33,183 nt of DNA from positions 1 to 33,183 of the forward strand of contig JACQWK010000635.1 of the NCBI GenBank assembly GCA_016209525.1, given 5' to 3'. The notes beneath the pieces were generated by a model. It was not told the origin of the DNA. It ran no database searches and saw nothing but the letters and a program-made list of their open reading frames with translations. Source of the stretch: Verrucomicrobiota bacterium (lineage in GTDB: Bacteria > Verrucomicrobiota > Verrucomicrobiia > Limisphaerales > SIBE01). The translations under genes were made by a program, and so were the position numbers. Positions 25,169 through 33,045 of this stretch are shown in pieces; position 1 is the stretch's first letter, and each line of letters starts with the position of its first letter.

Positions 25169-25269
25169 GGCAGTGGGATATTTTCCTGTTCCCGTTCACC
25201 GAGGAATTGCCCCATCCCACGCAGATCAGCCGCAAATTGATCGAGTGCCTGCGTCTGCGGACGTATTAG
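25165..25269 (+). pseudogene. Internally deleted MazF/PemK-type toxin, 34 residues
   Basis: Reads MRQWDIFLFPFTEELPHP then TQISRKLIECLRLRTY. The first part looks like the start of a MazF/PemK-like toxin found next to small antitoxins (typical pattern MRQWDIY-FPF-EE-PHPxVI). The second looks like its last residues (RRxIxRKLIECLRL). The central RNase part, about 80 residues, is missing while the frame is kept. The ATG overlaps the antitoxin stop. The product cannot be an active ribonuclease; it might still bind the antitoxin. Confidence 0.65.
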
Positions 25270-25289
25270 TCTGAGGTTCGGCCCGCCTC

Positions 25290-25790
25290 TTGATTGTCCC
25301 CCCTCCAGTGTTGTGGACGATCGAAGTGAATCTGCAGTTCCAGAGCCATTACAACAGCAATCCCACTCGCAGTGTGGATACGATCCTGGCGGTTTACACC
25401 GATTCCACACTGACGAGTTTGGCGCCGGTCGTGAGCAACGACGACGATCCGGGCGGCGGGACGGCGAGCGTGGTGAAGTTTCAGGCGCGGGCCGGCGTGG
25501 CGTATCAGATCGCGGTCGATACGTTCGGCGGGCAAACTGGCACGATCCATTTGATCCTCACCGCGGAGATTGAACGTCCGGCGTTGCGCGTCAGCTTGTC
25601 GGGCCGGAACGTCGTGTTGAGTTGGCCGACCAACGCGGTTGGCTTCAGTCTGGAGGCCGCCGAGAATTTGGGGACACCAACGTGGACCGGAGTGTCAGCA
25701 GTCCCCGTGGTCACCGGAGAAAATCATTCGGTGAAACTTCCCTTCGGCAGCGGCAACCGGTTTTACCGGCTCAAGCAAGATTCACGATGA
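25290..25790 (+). pseudogene. Second copy of the 3' end of the Ig-like/PPC gene
   Basis: From about 25371 the reading repeats the C-terminal part of the gene ending at 24874: SVDTILAVYTDSTLTSLAPV, GVAYQIAVDTFGGQTGTIHL, ERPALRVSLSGRNVVLSWPTNAVGFSL, ending FYRLKQDSR. The two stretches (24464-24861 and 25371-25780) are close at the DNA level, with long identical runs. The 5' part (25290-25370) is unrelated to the other copy, and there is no signal peptide or plausible start. It is a tail fragment from a duplication or a lost neighbour. Confidence 0.7.
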
Positions 25791-25945
25791 CCGATGGAGG
25801 CCGGAAGCACGATAGATCTGCAAATCTCGAGACTGGAGCGCGGGCAGCTTGCCCGCGTGGTTTAACCTCATGACGGCAGTTAAGGAAACCGCAGAGATCG
25901 CAAAGATCGCAATGCGGGGAACGTCCATTGGAACGGCTTTTATTT

Positions 25946-26082
25946 ATCAGTTCAAAAGTTGACAGACACCCCTCACCCGTCCTTCCGCCTTCGCCAAGCC
26001 TACGGCGGACAAGTCGGACACCCTCTCCCCATCGGATGGGGTGAGGGGCATTCTTCATGTCAACTTACTTATGAACTGATTA
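25946..26082. repeat. Family D element, copy 7
   Basis: ATCAGTTCAAAAGTTGACAG on the left and CTTACTTATGAACTGATTA on the right are inverted. The centre carries CACCCGTCCTTCCGCCTTCG and a CCCCATCGGATGGGG hairpin. About 55 bp of the core is identical, inverted, to 28380-28461. Confidence 0.8.
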
Positions 26083-26091
26083 GTAACCCGG

Positions 26092-26245
26092 CAGGGGTGC
26101 ATCAAACTCCTCGAATCCTCCCTCTCCTCCTTGGGATGGAGGAGAGGGTCGGGGAGAGGAGGCTCATTTCTGTTGGTTCCCCTCTCCTCGTTCCTCTCCC
26201 CACTCGTTCCTCGCGGGGAGAGGATGAAGAGCTTGATGCAGCCCT
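26092..26245. repeat. Family B palindromic element, copy 2
   Basis: Ends AGGGGTGCATCAAACTCC and GAGCTTGATGCAGCCCTT are inverted repeats. Inside are CCTCCCTCTCCTCC/GGAGGAGAGGG arms. It lies 10 bp from a family D element. Confidence 0.8.
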
Positions 26246-26379
26246 TGTAACCCGGGGGGTGAACGCGCGCGTCGTTCCCAATCCTTCCTTTTCTTTGCGT
26301 ACTCTGAGTTCTTTGCGGTTGAACCGCTCTTTTGAGGTTCGAAGAACTTCGCTGAAACGCCGCCCGGACAGGCTGTCCG

Positions 26380-26411
26380 CGCTCCGGTTTTATCGGCTGA
26401 AGGGCCCGTGA
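26380..26411 (+). pseudogene. Third stub of the Ig-like/PPC gene 3' end
   Basis: The last codons before the stop at 26411 read LRFYRLKGP, matching FFRLSGP at 24874 and FYRLKQDSR at 25790, the conserved end of this protein family. Only the final few residues remain; upstream is repeat sequence. Weak alone but consistent with a row of degraded family members. Confidence 0.4.
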
Positions 26412-26530
26412 GTGCCTTTCGGCTCGGCTCACGCCGTTCAAGGCGCAAATCTGCGAATTCGCCTTAGAGCCTGTTTCAAACTTGGGTGAGGACCTCGCTG
26501 AATTTTGAGACAGACTCTTAGCCGCCCGAT

Positions 26531-28207
26531 TCACCAAGTGAACTGCAACAGCGACACGGCCTGCCGGGGCAGTCTGAATTTCAAAGTGGCTTTGCCGCCG
26601 GCGACACGGGCCGTTTCGGGCCCGCTCATCGGCGTGAGTTGCCCGGCCCTTTCGAGTTGCGCATATTGTTCCGAGGTCGGCGCCTGCGGTGAGCCCATTC
26701 GCTTCCAAGCCGCGAACGCGTTGCTGTGGTCCTCATCGATTCGAAAGTGACGAAGCTTTGCTTCACCGCGGGCGATCGGCAAACCGGTGAGCACCATTTC
26801 GACCTCCGCTTCCGGCCCTGCCACATCGTCGTCGTGATAGTGCCAGGCGAACACGCAGAGTTTGTTCTGATCCAGACTCGCGAGCGCGGAGACGTCCGGC
26901 TTGCCGCGGACGCCGCCGCGGATGATTTCGTCCAACGGCGCGGTGCCGTTGCTGTCCACCGCGACTCGTTGGCCGCTCATTCTGGCGAACATACGGAAGA
27001 CGTTTAGGACCGGCTTGTCGAGGCCGTTGCTGGCCAGCGTGCGAAATCCCGCGAAATAAGGCTGGTCCTCAAATTCGAAAGCCCACGTCAGCGCCCCTTC
27101 AAGATTCACACCGTGCCGCTCGGCCAAGTCCTGTTTGCGCGCGAAACTCGCCGCGGTGTAGCTGGAATAGAGCGTCCCATTGCGATAACCGTTCTGCGGA
27201 TAGACCTGCGCCGAACAGGCCGCACAACCGTCCGGATCGGATTCGCCGATGACGATGGGCTTGTTCTTCAACTCGGGAAACGAGGCGATCATTCGGAATC
27301 CCTCATCAATCGTGCGCAGTTGCGCGGCGATGCCCATGCGCACATGGCCCTCCACGAACTGCGGCGCGCCTTTGGCGTGAAAGGAGACGAAATCAATTGG
27401 CGTGCCGATCTTGCCCGTGGCGTGGTTCGTCCCGCGCAGGCAGTGTTCGAGAAAATCGCGGGTGAATTTGCCGCCGTGCCCGGCCGTATCCGGCCCGCCG
27501 ACTTTGGCCGTGGGCAAAGCGCGCCGAACCGCGTCGATGGCGTAATCGTGAAGCTTGCGAAACTCGGCGGGCGTGCCGCGCCAGTAGCCGATGTTCGCTT
27601 CATTCCACACTTCCCAATACCAAGTCTCGACTTCGGCGCGGCCATATTTCTCAACGCAATGCTTCGCCCAATGAAAAACCAGGTCGGCCCATTTTCGATG
27701 ATCCGTCGGCGGATAAGCCCAACCGGTGTAGATCGTGTCGTATCGATCTCCGGGCTTCCATGAGTGTTGATACGGCTCCGGCTTGACCGAAAGTTCCTTG
27801 GGCATGAATCCGATTTGCACGTACGGCCTCACTCCGCGTTCGAGGTAAGTGTCGAAGATGCGGTCAAGGATGGTCCAACTGTAAACGGGGTTGCCCTGCG
27901 CATCTTCGTTGTAAGCGCCGCTGGAACCCCATTTGAAAGCCGGCGTGCCATCGCCGGAGGTCAGCAGATTGTGCGTGCGGAAGAAGACATGTTTCGGCGC
28001 GAGCTCCCCAAGTTCCGCCAGCAATTTTTTGCCATCTTTCATGTAGGCGTAATTCGGCTCGTCGGCGCCGAAGAACCGCCAGACGGGCTTCAGTTCCCCT
28101 TTCGTGTTCGTTGCATCCACGCGGAGGGTCACCGGGAAAGAATCGGCGATCACGGGGCCCGTGAACATGGCGGCCACCACCACGACTGCGAGATTAATCC
28201 AACCCAT
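26531..28207 (-). CDS. Secreted GH39-like glycoside hydrolase
   Basis: 558 residues from ATG 28207 (MGWINLAVVVVAAMFTGPVI AD signal). The frame is open to 28279, but that part is a family A repeat. A TIM-barrel pattern of GH39 (beta-xylosidase / alpha-iduronidase group, retaining) is visible: FFRTHNLLTSGDGTPAFKWG, GVRPYVQIGFMP, the acid/base site WEVWNEANIGYW (Glu203), DFVSFHAKG and the likely nucleophile VIGESDPDGC (Glu322). A C-terminal beta domain ends ATLKFRLPRQAVSLLQFTW. It probably cuts xylosides or related side chains outside the cytoplasm. It is last in a minus-strand run after the pseudopilin, isomerase and mutarotase genes, although a composite repeat separates it from the mutarotase gene. 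Confidence 0.88.
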   Translation of the reverse strand: MGWINLAVVVVAAMFTGPVIADSFPVTLRVDATNTKGELKPVWRFFGADEPNYAYMKDGKKLLAELGELAPKHVFFRTHNLLTSGDGTPAFKWGSSGAYNEDAQGNPVYSWTILDRIFDTYLERGVRPYVQIGFMPKELSVKPEPYQHSWKPGDRYDTIYTGWAYPPTDHRKWADLVFHWAKHCVEKYGRAEVETWYWEVWNEANIGYWRGTPAEFRKLHDYAIDAVRRALPTAKVGGPDTAGHGGKFTRDFLEHCLRGTNHATGKIGTPIDFVSFHAKGAPQFVEGHVRMGIAAQLRTIDEGFRMIASFPELKNKPIVIGESDPDGCAACSAQVYPQNGYRNGTLYSSYTAASFARKQDLAERHGVNLEGALTWAFEFEDQPYFAGFRTLASNGLDKPVLNVFRMFARMSGQRVAVDSNGTAPLDEIIRGGVRGKPDVSALASLDQNKLCVFAWHYHDDDVAGPEAEVEMVLTGLPIARGEAKLRHFRIDEDHSNAFAAWKRMGSPQAPTSEQYAQLERAGQLTPMSGPETARVAGGKATLKFRLPRQAVSLLQFTW

Positions 28208-28226
28208 ACGCGTAAATCTCTTAAAC

Positions 28227-28516
28227 GGTGGGGCGAGACTCCCGTCGAGCCCTGGAATCCTTGCCAGCTCATTCTTCACGGCAAACTCCTGTTCTTTCTA
28301 TCGTCATAACCACGTCAAGGCTGTCACTCGTTTAAACCACTCACAAGCCACTCGACAAGTAACAAGCCCCTCACCCTATCCCTCTCCCCATCCGATGGGG
28401 TGAGGGTGTCCGACTTGTCCGCCGTAGGCTTGGCGAAGGCGGAAGGACGGGTGAGGGGTGTTTGTTTAATTCTTTGCCGGCAAGGGTTCCACGGCTCGAC
28501 GGAGTCTCGCCCCACC
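28227..28516. repeat. 290-bp composite family A element, copy 5, with a family D hairpin inside
   Basis: Ends GGTGGGGCGAGACTCCCGTC and GACGGAGTCTCGCCCCACC; the inverted repeat extends inward about 42 bp to CTTGCCAGC / GCCGGCAAG. It is 120 bp longer than the other four copies because it contains a family D hairpin (28366-28460). It lies immediately upstream of the GH39 start, so it displaces or carries that gene's promoter. Confidence 0.8.
28366..28460. repeat. Family D hairpin nested in the composite A element
   Basis: CCCCTCACCC... and ...GGGTGAGGGG enclose CCCCATCCGATGGGG. Its core is an inverted near-identical copy of that at 25969-26047. Confidence 0.75.
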
Positions 28517-28570
28517 GAATTTGGCGGCGGCTTCGCCGCACTGTCTCGTCTCGCAGGGATTGCATTTGGG

Positions 28571-29017
28571 TTACGTTAGGCGGCATCCCATCGTGAGGAG
28601 CACATTGGCCCAAAGTGCCTGATCGGCCGTCTGAATGGTCAGCACGTGATCCGGCGAACTCGCGGCCTGATAGAAATCCCACTTCTGAATCGGTTCGAGC
28701 GGCAGATTCAGGCCAGCCTCACGGATGGCGCTTCGGAATTCGCTCCAGACCGGCGGCTCGCCTTTCTGAGCGTAAGGATCATCCGGCGGGATGCCCATGG
28801 TGTTGGCTCTGTCCACCGGGATCGCACTCAGCAACGCGCGCAGGACCTGGACCACCGTGACGATCCCCGGCGACAGATTCAGGCAAATGAGTTCCGCGTT
28901 CGGCCCCCGCTTGGTGGATGCCGGATAGTTGCCGTCCGCGATCAGAATGGTGGCATGGTGCCCGGCGCGACCGAGCGCCTCGTTGATCTTGGGATGAATC
29001 AGTTGATGTTTCAGCAT
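28571..29017 (-). CDS. RbsD/FucU family sugar mutarotase
   Basis: 148 residues. RbsD/FucU proteins interconvert anomers of pyranoses such as ribose or fucose in the cytoplasm. The sequence has the family hallmarks: MLKHQLIHPKINEALGRAGH at the start with catalytic-type His20, then HATILIADGNYP (Asp28) and SPGIVTVVQVLRALL, and a C-terminal FYQAASSPDHVLTIQTADQALWANVLLTMG. The pattern is nearer to the FucU side, but fucose cannot be asserted. The gene lies 89 bp downstream of the isomerase gene, with a TTCGGAT-rich spacer in between, and has no strong ribosome-binding site. Confidence 0.82.
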   Translation of the reverse strand: MLKHQLIHPKINEALGRAGHHATILIADGNYPASTKRGPNAELICLNLSPGIVTVVQVLRALLSAIPVDRANTMGIPPDDPYAQKGEPPVWSEFRSAIREAGLNLPLEPIQKWDFYQAASSPDHVLTIQTADQALWANVLLTMGCRLT

Positions 29018-29106
29018 TAAGATTTGTTTCGGATTTCGAAATTCGGATTTCGGACTTCGACGAGGCTGCGGCGCCCCAGGGTCTTCCGCGGACCGTCACC
29101 GCTCCG

Positions 29107-29928
29107 TCAAGAGGGTCGAAAAAACTTCCGGTAGGCTTCGATCGTTTGCTTCGCCGCGCTTTCGGGATTCGGCAAAGGCAGAACCTCAGCCGAGACGTAA
29201 CTGGAATACCCAATTTCCCGAAGCGCTTGAACGATGGGCTGCAGTTCCGTGTGGCCCAGACCCACCGCCTGACGGTTGCTATCGACGAAATGGATGTGGC
29301 CGAGCTTGGCTCCGGCGAGCCTCAATGAGGCGGCGATGTCGCGCTCCTCGATGTTCATATGAAAGAGATCGCAGAGCAATTTCACGTTTTGGGTGCGCAA
29401 TGGTTTGAGAAACTCAAGTGTGTCTCCGACGCGGTTAAAAAGATTCGTTTCGTAACGATTGAGCGGCTCGAACAGCAAGGGCATGCCTTGGGCGTCCGCG
29501 CGCGGGCCAAGCTGCTCCAACTCTTCCTGCAACCAAGCCAACGCTTGCTCCCGCGAGACGCCATCGCCCCACCGTCCTTGCATGGAACCGATGATGGCGG
29601 GCGCGCCGAAGCCGCCGGCGAGATCGATGATAGCGGCAGCGAAATCGCGCGCGCGGCGGCGGATCGTCGCGTCCGGATCAGTCAGCCGCAGTTGGTGCGC
29701 CACCCAACCGGCGCCGGTGCCCATTCCCGCGAGTTGGAGACGGTGCGCCGCCAGCAGCGCTTTGAGCTGCTTGGCGTCGAATTCCTCCACGCTTCGCGGA
29801 AACACTTCGACCGCATCGAAACCGAGAGCGGCGGCCTTCGCGCACCCGGCCGCCAGATCCTCCCAAAAGACGAACGGACCGCCTTTGGCTTCAGGCACGA
29901 GCGAAACGGTGACGGCGCAACGAATCAT
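29107..29928 (-). CDS. Sugar phosphate isomerase/epimerase (xylose isomerase-like TIM barrel)
   Basis: 273 residues from ATG 29928 ([17 protein letters not shown]); the open frame to 30294 is only the shadow of the pseudopilin gene. AP endonuclease 2 / xylose isomerase-like fold: [42 protein letters not shown] (metal-binding Glu in FEPLN), [14 protein letters not shown] (Asp and His), [20 protein letters not shown] and [12 protein letters not shown] (last metal Glu). All metal ligands seem present, so it should be active; the substrate is unknown. Its ATG overlaps the pseudopilin stop (ATGA), which implies coupled translation. Confidence 0.9.
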   Translation of the reverse strand: MIRCAVTVSLVPEAKGGPFVFWEDLAAGCAKAAALGFDAVEVFPRSVEEFDAKQLKALLAAHRLQLAGMGTGAGWVAHQLRLTDPDATIRRRARDFAAAIIDLAGGFGAPAIIGSMQGRWGDGVSREQALAWLQEELEQLGPRADAQGMPLLFEPLNRYETNLFNRVGDTLEFLKPLRTQNVKLLCDLFHMNIEERDIAASLRLAGAKLGHIHFVDSNRQAVGLGHTELQPIVQALREIGYSSYVSAEVLPLPNPESAAKQTIEAYRKFFRPS

Positions 29929-30818
29929 CGGAGCGGCGCCCACTTCTGATGTTTGTAGCGCTGATAGACCCATTGGAAATCCCGGTTCTTGTTGTTTCCG
30001 CCGCTCCACGCAAAGCTTTCCCGGCCCCGGGCCGAATCGGTCGCCGCTTTGATCGTGGTCGGCTCCAGCCAAGTGTGGATGTCCGCATGGCCGTCGGCAA
30101 AGGAAATCGTGCTCGTGCGGCCATGGAAGATCGCGAAGGGATCGATCCAACTGGGCGCTGGCGCGACGTTGATCACCCAAGTGCCGAGGTTGCGGCCGCG
30201 GGGGTCCGCCTCTTCGAGAAAGACCATGGCCTCGGCCGCGTCCAGCACCGTGCCGAGCTTTTTGTAAGGCGTTTGGATGCCTGCGCCTTGCCAATCTTCA
30301 TGCCCGTTCATCCCGTTCGCTTTGGAATAACTGTCGTAAGCCCAGCCGGCGCCCGGTTTCAAATTTTTCGTGCGCAGGTCGCCCGGACAATGATAAGCCC
30401 CGGTTGCCGAGACATACGGGTAGAGAGCGCCCTTTTTGAATCCGTTCTCCGCATTGCGCTGAGCTTCGGTGCGATTCATGCCGCTGGTGACTTCTCGGAA
30501 TTGACCGGCATCGGTGTAGGGACCCGGCCAGAAGCCGCCGCCCGGATTGCCGATCTGGCCGGGTCCGGGATCGGTGTAAAGTATTCGGTCGTCATTGTCA
30601 CTGGCATACATGACGAAGCCCAGGATCAATTGGCGTTGATTGCCCAGACACGCCGAACCCGTCGCCTTCAATTTGGCTTTGCTCAACGCCGGAAGCAGCA
30701 TTCCGGCAAGGATGGCGATGATGGCGATGACCACCAGCAATTCGATCAAGGTGAAACCGCAGCGAGGAGGTGCTGGATCGTGCCGACGCGTTTGTGCTTC
30801 AGGATTCGTGACATTCAT
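29925..30818 (-). CDS. Type II pseudopilin-like secreted protein (prepilin N-methylation motif, H-x-DG tail)
   Basis: 297 residues. A prepilin leader ends at RCG, with cleavage before [20 protein letters not shown] (21-40, Glu at mature position 5). The rest is the Verrucomicrobia/Planctomycete DUF1559-type body: [55 protein letters not shown] and the conserved tail [15 protein letters not shown]. Such pseudopilins are numerous in this phylum and are thought to serve type II secretion or surface structures. No other pilus gene is in the window. It lies directly upstream of a sugar isomerase gene with a 4-base overlap, an unusual partner. Confidence 0.92.
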   Translation of the reverse strand: MNVTNPEAQTRRHDPAPPRCGFTLIELLVVIAIIAILAGMLLPALSKAKLKATGSACLGNQRQLILGFVMYASDNDDRILYTDPGPGQIGNPGGGFWPGPYTDAGQFREVTSGMNRTEAQRNAENGFKKGALYPYVSATGAYHCPGDLRTKNLKPGAGWAYDSYSKANGMNGHEDWQGAGIQTPYKKLGTVLDAAEAMVFLEEADPRGRNLGTWVINVAPAPSWIDPFAIFHGRTSTISFADGHADIHTWLEPTTIKAATDSARGRESFAWSGGNNKNRDFQWVYQRYKHQKWAPLR

Positions 30819-30936
30819 ATGGGCGCCTCAGGCTCTGGAGCTTTCTCGGACGCGAGGCTGATCGATAATTCCGCCCGCTGAACCGTCCTGTCAACGCCGT
30901 TATGCATGGAGAAGTCCAATAATGCCGCTCTCCACC

Positions 30937-30964
30937 TTGACACTTTGCCGTTCCTTCCTAGGAT
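30937..30964 (+). promoter_or_regulatory. Candidate sigma-70-like promoter for the VapBC pair
   Basis: TTGACA at 30937-30942, a 16-base gap, then TAGGAT at 30959-30964. The antitoxin ATG is 33 bases beyond. No operator is obvious. The site faces away from the pseudopilin gene. Confidence 0.4.
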
Positions 30965-30996
30965 TAACCGAAAATACCTCTTTCAGATGGAAAAGA

Positions 30997-31230
30997 ATGA
31001 GCTCGCTAAGGACTTTGAGCAAAGTGAAAGCCAACCAACTCTCTCCGAGACTACGTGAACGCTTGGGTCTCGACCCGAGGGACAAAGTAAGCCTTACGGT
31101 CGAAAAGCTTGGAGAGAAGAGCGACCCGTGGCCTTTGATAAAGGGCAGTCTTACGAGGATTGAGGCAGACGCCTTGCGCAGCTTTATGGCGTTGAGTCGG
31201 CGAAGCCGCAAAGCCGCACCGCGTGTCTGA
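30997..31230 (+). CDS. VapB-like antitoxin
   Basis: 77 residues from ATG 30997, preceded by GGAAAAG. The open frame begins at 30922, but the first 25 residues do not look like a domain. Sequence: MSSLRTLSKVKANQLSPRLR followed by ERLGLDPRDKVSLTVEKLGE. The LGL-DPRDKV-LTVE stretch resembles the beta-rich core of AbrB-type antitoxins, but the family is not certain. The PIN toxin gene starts 6 bases after its stop, the standard arrangement. It should bind DNA and neutralise the toxin. Confidence 0.7.
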   Translation: MSSLRTLSKVKANQLSPRLRERLGLDPRDKVSLTVEKLGEKSDPWPLIKGSLTRIEADALRSFMALSRRSRKAAPRV

Positions 31231-31236
31231 CCATCG

Positions 31237-31635
31237 ATGAAGTACCTTCTGGACACGAACACGGTCACTTACTATCTGGAGGGCCGCCCGGCAGTCGTTG
31301 AGCATCTCGAAAGCACTCGGGCACGAGACCGGTATCTTTGCCTGATCACGGTCGGAGAGATTTACCACGGCATCTATTTTTCCACGCGAGTCCAAAGGAA
31401 TCTCGGTCGCTACCGAGCGTTCTTCCGAGGCGTGAAGACCCTTCCTTTCACTCACGCCGTGGCGGAACAGTTTGGTCATGCCAAAGCCGATCTTCAACGC
31501 AAAGGTCTGCTGATCGAGGACCACGATTTGTGGATCGCCAGCCATGCGCTCGCGCATCGGGCGACGCTTGTGACTGGCAATGAACGCGACTTTGCACGGA
31601 TCGAAGGGCTTAAGATCGAGAACTGGCTCGGGTAA
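31237..31635 (+). CDS. vapC: VapC-type PIN domain ribonuclease toxin
   Basis: 132 residues, the usual PIN toxin length. All four acidic residues are visible: Asp6 (YLLDTNTV), Glu41 (TVGEIYHGI), Asp97 (IEDHDLWIASHA) and Asp118 (TGNERDFARI). VapC toxins cut specific tRNA or rRNA with Mg2+. This copy looks intact, in contrast to the deleted toxin at 25165. It is arranged as an operon with the upstream antitoxin (6-base gap). Confidence 0.9.
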   Translation: MKYLLDTNTVTYYLEGRPAVVEHLESTRARDRYLCLITVGEIYHGIYFSTRVQRNLGRYRAFFRGVKTLPFTHAVAEQFGHAKADLQRKGLLIEDHDLWIASHALAHRATLVTGNERDFARIEGLKIENWLG

Positions 31636-31701
31636 CACGCTTGTTCTCTGGACCAGAGGAGGACTCGCCCACGCCGGTTACGTTTGTCGCATGGGAGCCG
31701 G

Positions 31702-32961
31702 TCAATAATCCGCCACCGATCCGTCTTCGAAGTAATACGACGGATTGGGATTCGAGTGCGGATGTTTCGTGGCCACTTCTTCGTTGAGCTGCAATCCAAG
31801 ACCGGGCCAGCGCGGCAGCTCCGCGTAACCCTCCTTGATCGGCACCGTCCGGCCGTTGAACATTTCCAATTGCCAGCCGGTTGGGTTGGGATGCGATTCT
31901 TGGATGACGCAATTCGGCGTGCTGGCATCGATGTGCAAGGACGCCAAGCCCAGTCCCGAGGAAAGGCTTCCCGGACAGTGCGGCGCGACCTCGATGAACT
32001 GCGCTTCGGCCATGGCCGCGATCTTGCGAATCTCCGTGATGCCGCCGCATTGGATCACATCGGGCTGCACATAGCTGACCAAGTGGCGGCTGATGATGTC
32101 CTCGAACATCCACTTGGTCGTGTGCCGCTCGCCGGTCGCCAGAGGAACAGTGGTGTGCTTCCCCAGCCATTCGAGCGTGTCGTTGCCTTCGAGTTGAATG
32201 GGTTCTTCCAAAAACATGATCCGGAGCGGCTCGATGGCTTTGGCGAATTCCAGAGACATGGTCGGCGTCAACAGGCCGTGCGCATCGATAAGAATGTCGA
32301 AGTCGTCCCCGGCCGCGGCGCGCATTTCTTCGATGATCCGGACGGCGCGTTTGAGATTCCAAGGGCGCTTGATGACGCGCCGGCCATCGATCACGTCAGC
32401 CACGACCGGGCTGGTCTTGATCGCCGTGTAGCCCATCGCTTTGGCGCGTTGCACGGCCTCTTTGCCGCTTCCGTGGATGTAAAGCCGTATGCGTTCGCGG
32501 GCGGCGCCTCCCAAGAGTCGCCACACGGGAACATCCAACAACTTGCCCAGAATGTCCCACAGCGCGAGATCGACCCCGCTGATCGCCGCGTTCAAGATCG
32601 GCCCGCCCCGCCAGCGCGGCCAGCGATACATGGCTTGCCACAAGAACTCGATACGAGTTGGGTCGTGGCCCGCCAGGACACGGGCCAAATCATCCACCGC
32701 CGCTTTGCACGTCGGAGCTTTGCGATGGACCGAAGTGTGTCCTTCACCGGTCACGCCGGCGTCGGTGAAGACTTTCAGATACACTTCGTCCTCGACGATC
32801 AACGATTTGAGGCCGGTGATTTTGATGTTCTCCGGAATTTTGGCCGCGAGCGATTCGGGAACGATTTGCGACCAGAATGGAAGTCCGGCCAAAGCGAGTC
32901 CGGCGCGTTTGAGGAAACCTCTTCGGTCCGTGGAAGAGAATCGAGCAGGGGGGATGTTCAT
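31702..32961 (-). CDS. Tat-exported enolase-superfamily sugar-acid dehydratase (galactonate dehydratase-like)
   Basis: 419 residues. Tat signal DRRGFLKRAGLALAGLPFW (12-30), unusual for this family, which is normally cytoplasmic but exported in this phylum. The enolase-superfamily barrel has metal ligands Asp226 (ILIDAHG), Glu252 (FLEEP) and Glu278 (ATGERH). The DxH pair (His228) and His328 (EVAPHCPG) match the D-galactonate dehydratase type, in which one His acts as acid and the other as base. The likely reaction is dehydration of an acid sugar to the 2-keto-3-deoxy form; the actual substrate is open. The tail NPNPSYYFEDGSVADY is family-typical. Confidence 0.88.
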   Translation of the reverse strand: MNIPPARFSSTDRRGFLKRAGLALAGLPFWSQIVPESLAAKIPENIKITGLKSLIVEDEVYLKVFTDAGVTGEGHTSVHRKAPTCKAAVDDLARVLAGHDPTRIEFLWQAMYRWPRWRGGPILNAAISGVDLALWDILGKLLDVPVWRLLGGAARERIRLYIHGSGKEAVQRAKAMGYTAIKTSPVVADVIDGRRVIKRPWNLKRAVRIIEEMRAAAGDDFDILIDAHGLLTPTMSLEFAKAIEPLRIMFLEEPIQLEGNDTLEWLGKHTTVPLATGERHTTKWMFEDIISRHLVSYVQPDVIQCGGITEIRKIAAMAEAQFIEVAPHCPGSLSSGLGLASLHIDASTPNCVIQESHPNPTGWQLEMFNGRTVPIKEGYAELPRWPGLGLQLNEEVATKHPHSNPNPSYYFEDGSVADY

Positions 32962-33045
32962 AGGGTCGTGATTGGTGAATTCAATTGAAGTGTATTGCCG
33001 GAGGCAATCCGCGTAAAGCCGAGAGCCTGGAAGCCATGCTTAATC

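Noticed and set aside
29107..30294. 395-residue reading of the isomerase gene
   Set aside because: The first 122 residues overlap the pseudopilin gene in another frame. ATG 29928 starts the conserved domain.
31684..32988. 434-residue plus-strand frame opposite the enolase-superfamily gene
   Set aside because: Shadow frame; the minus-strand protein has all catalytic residues.
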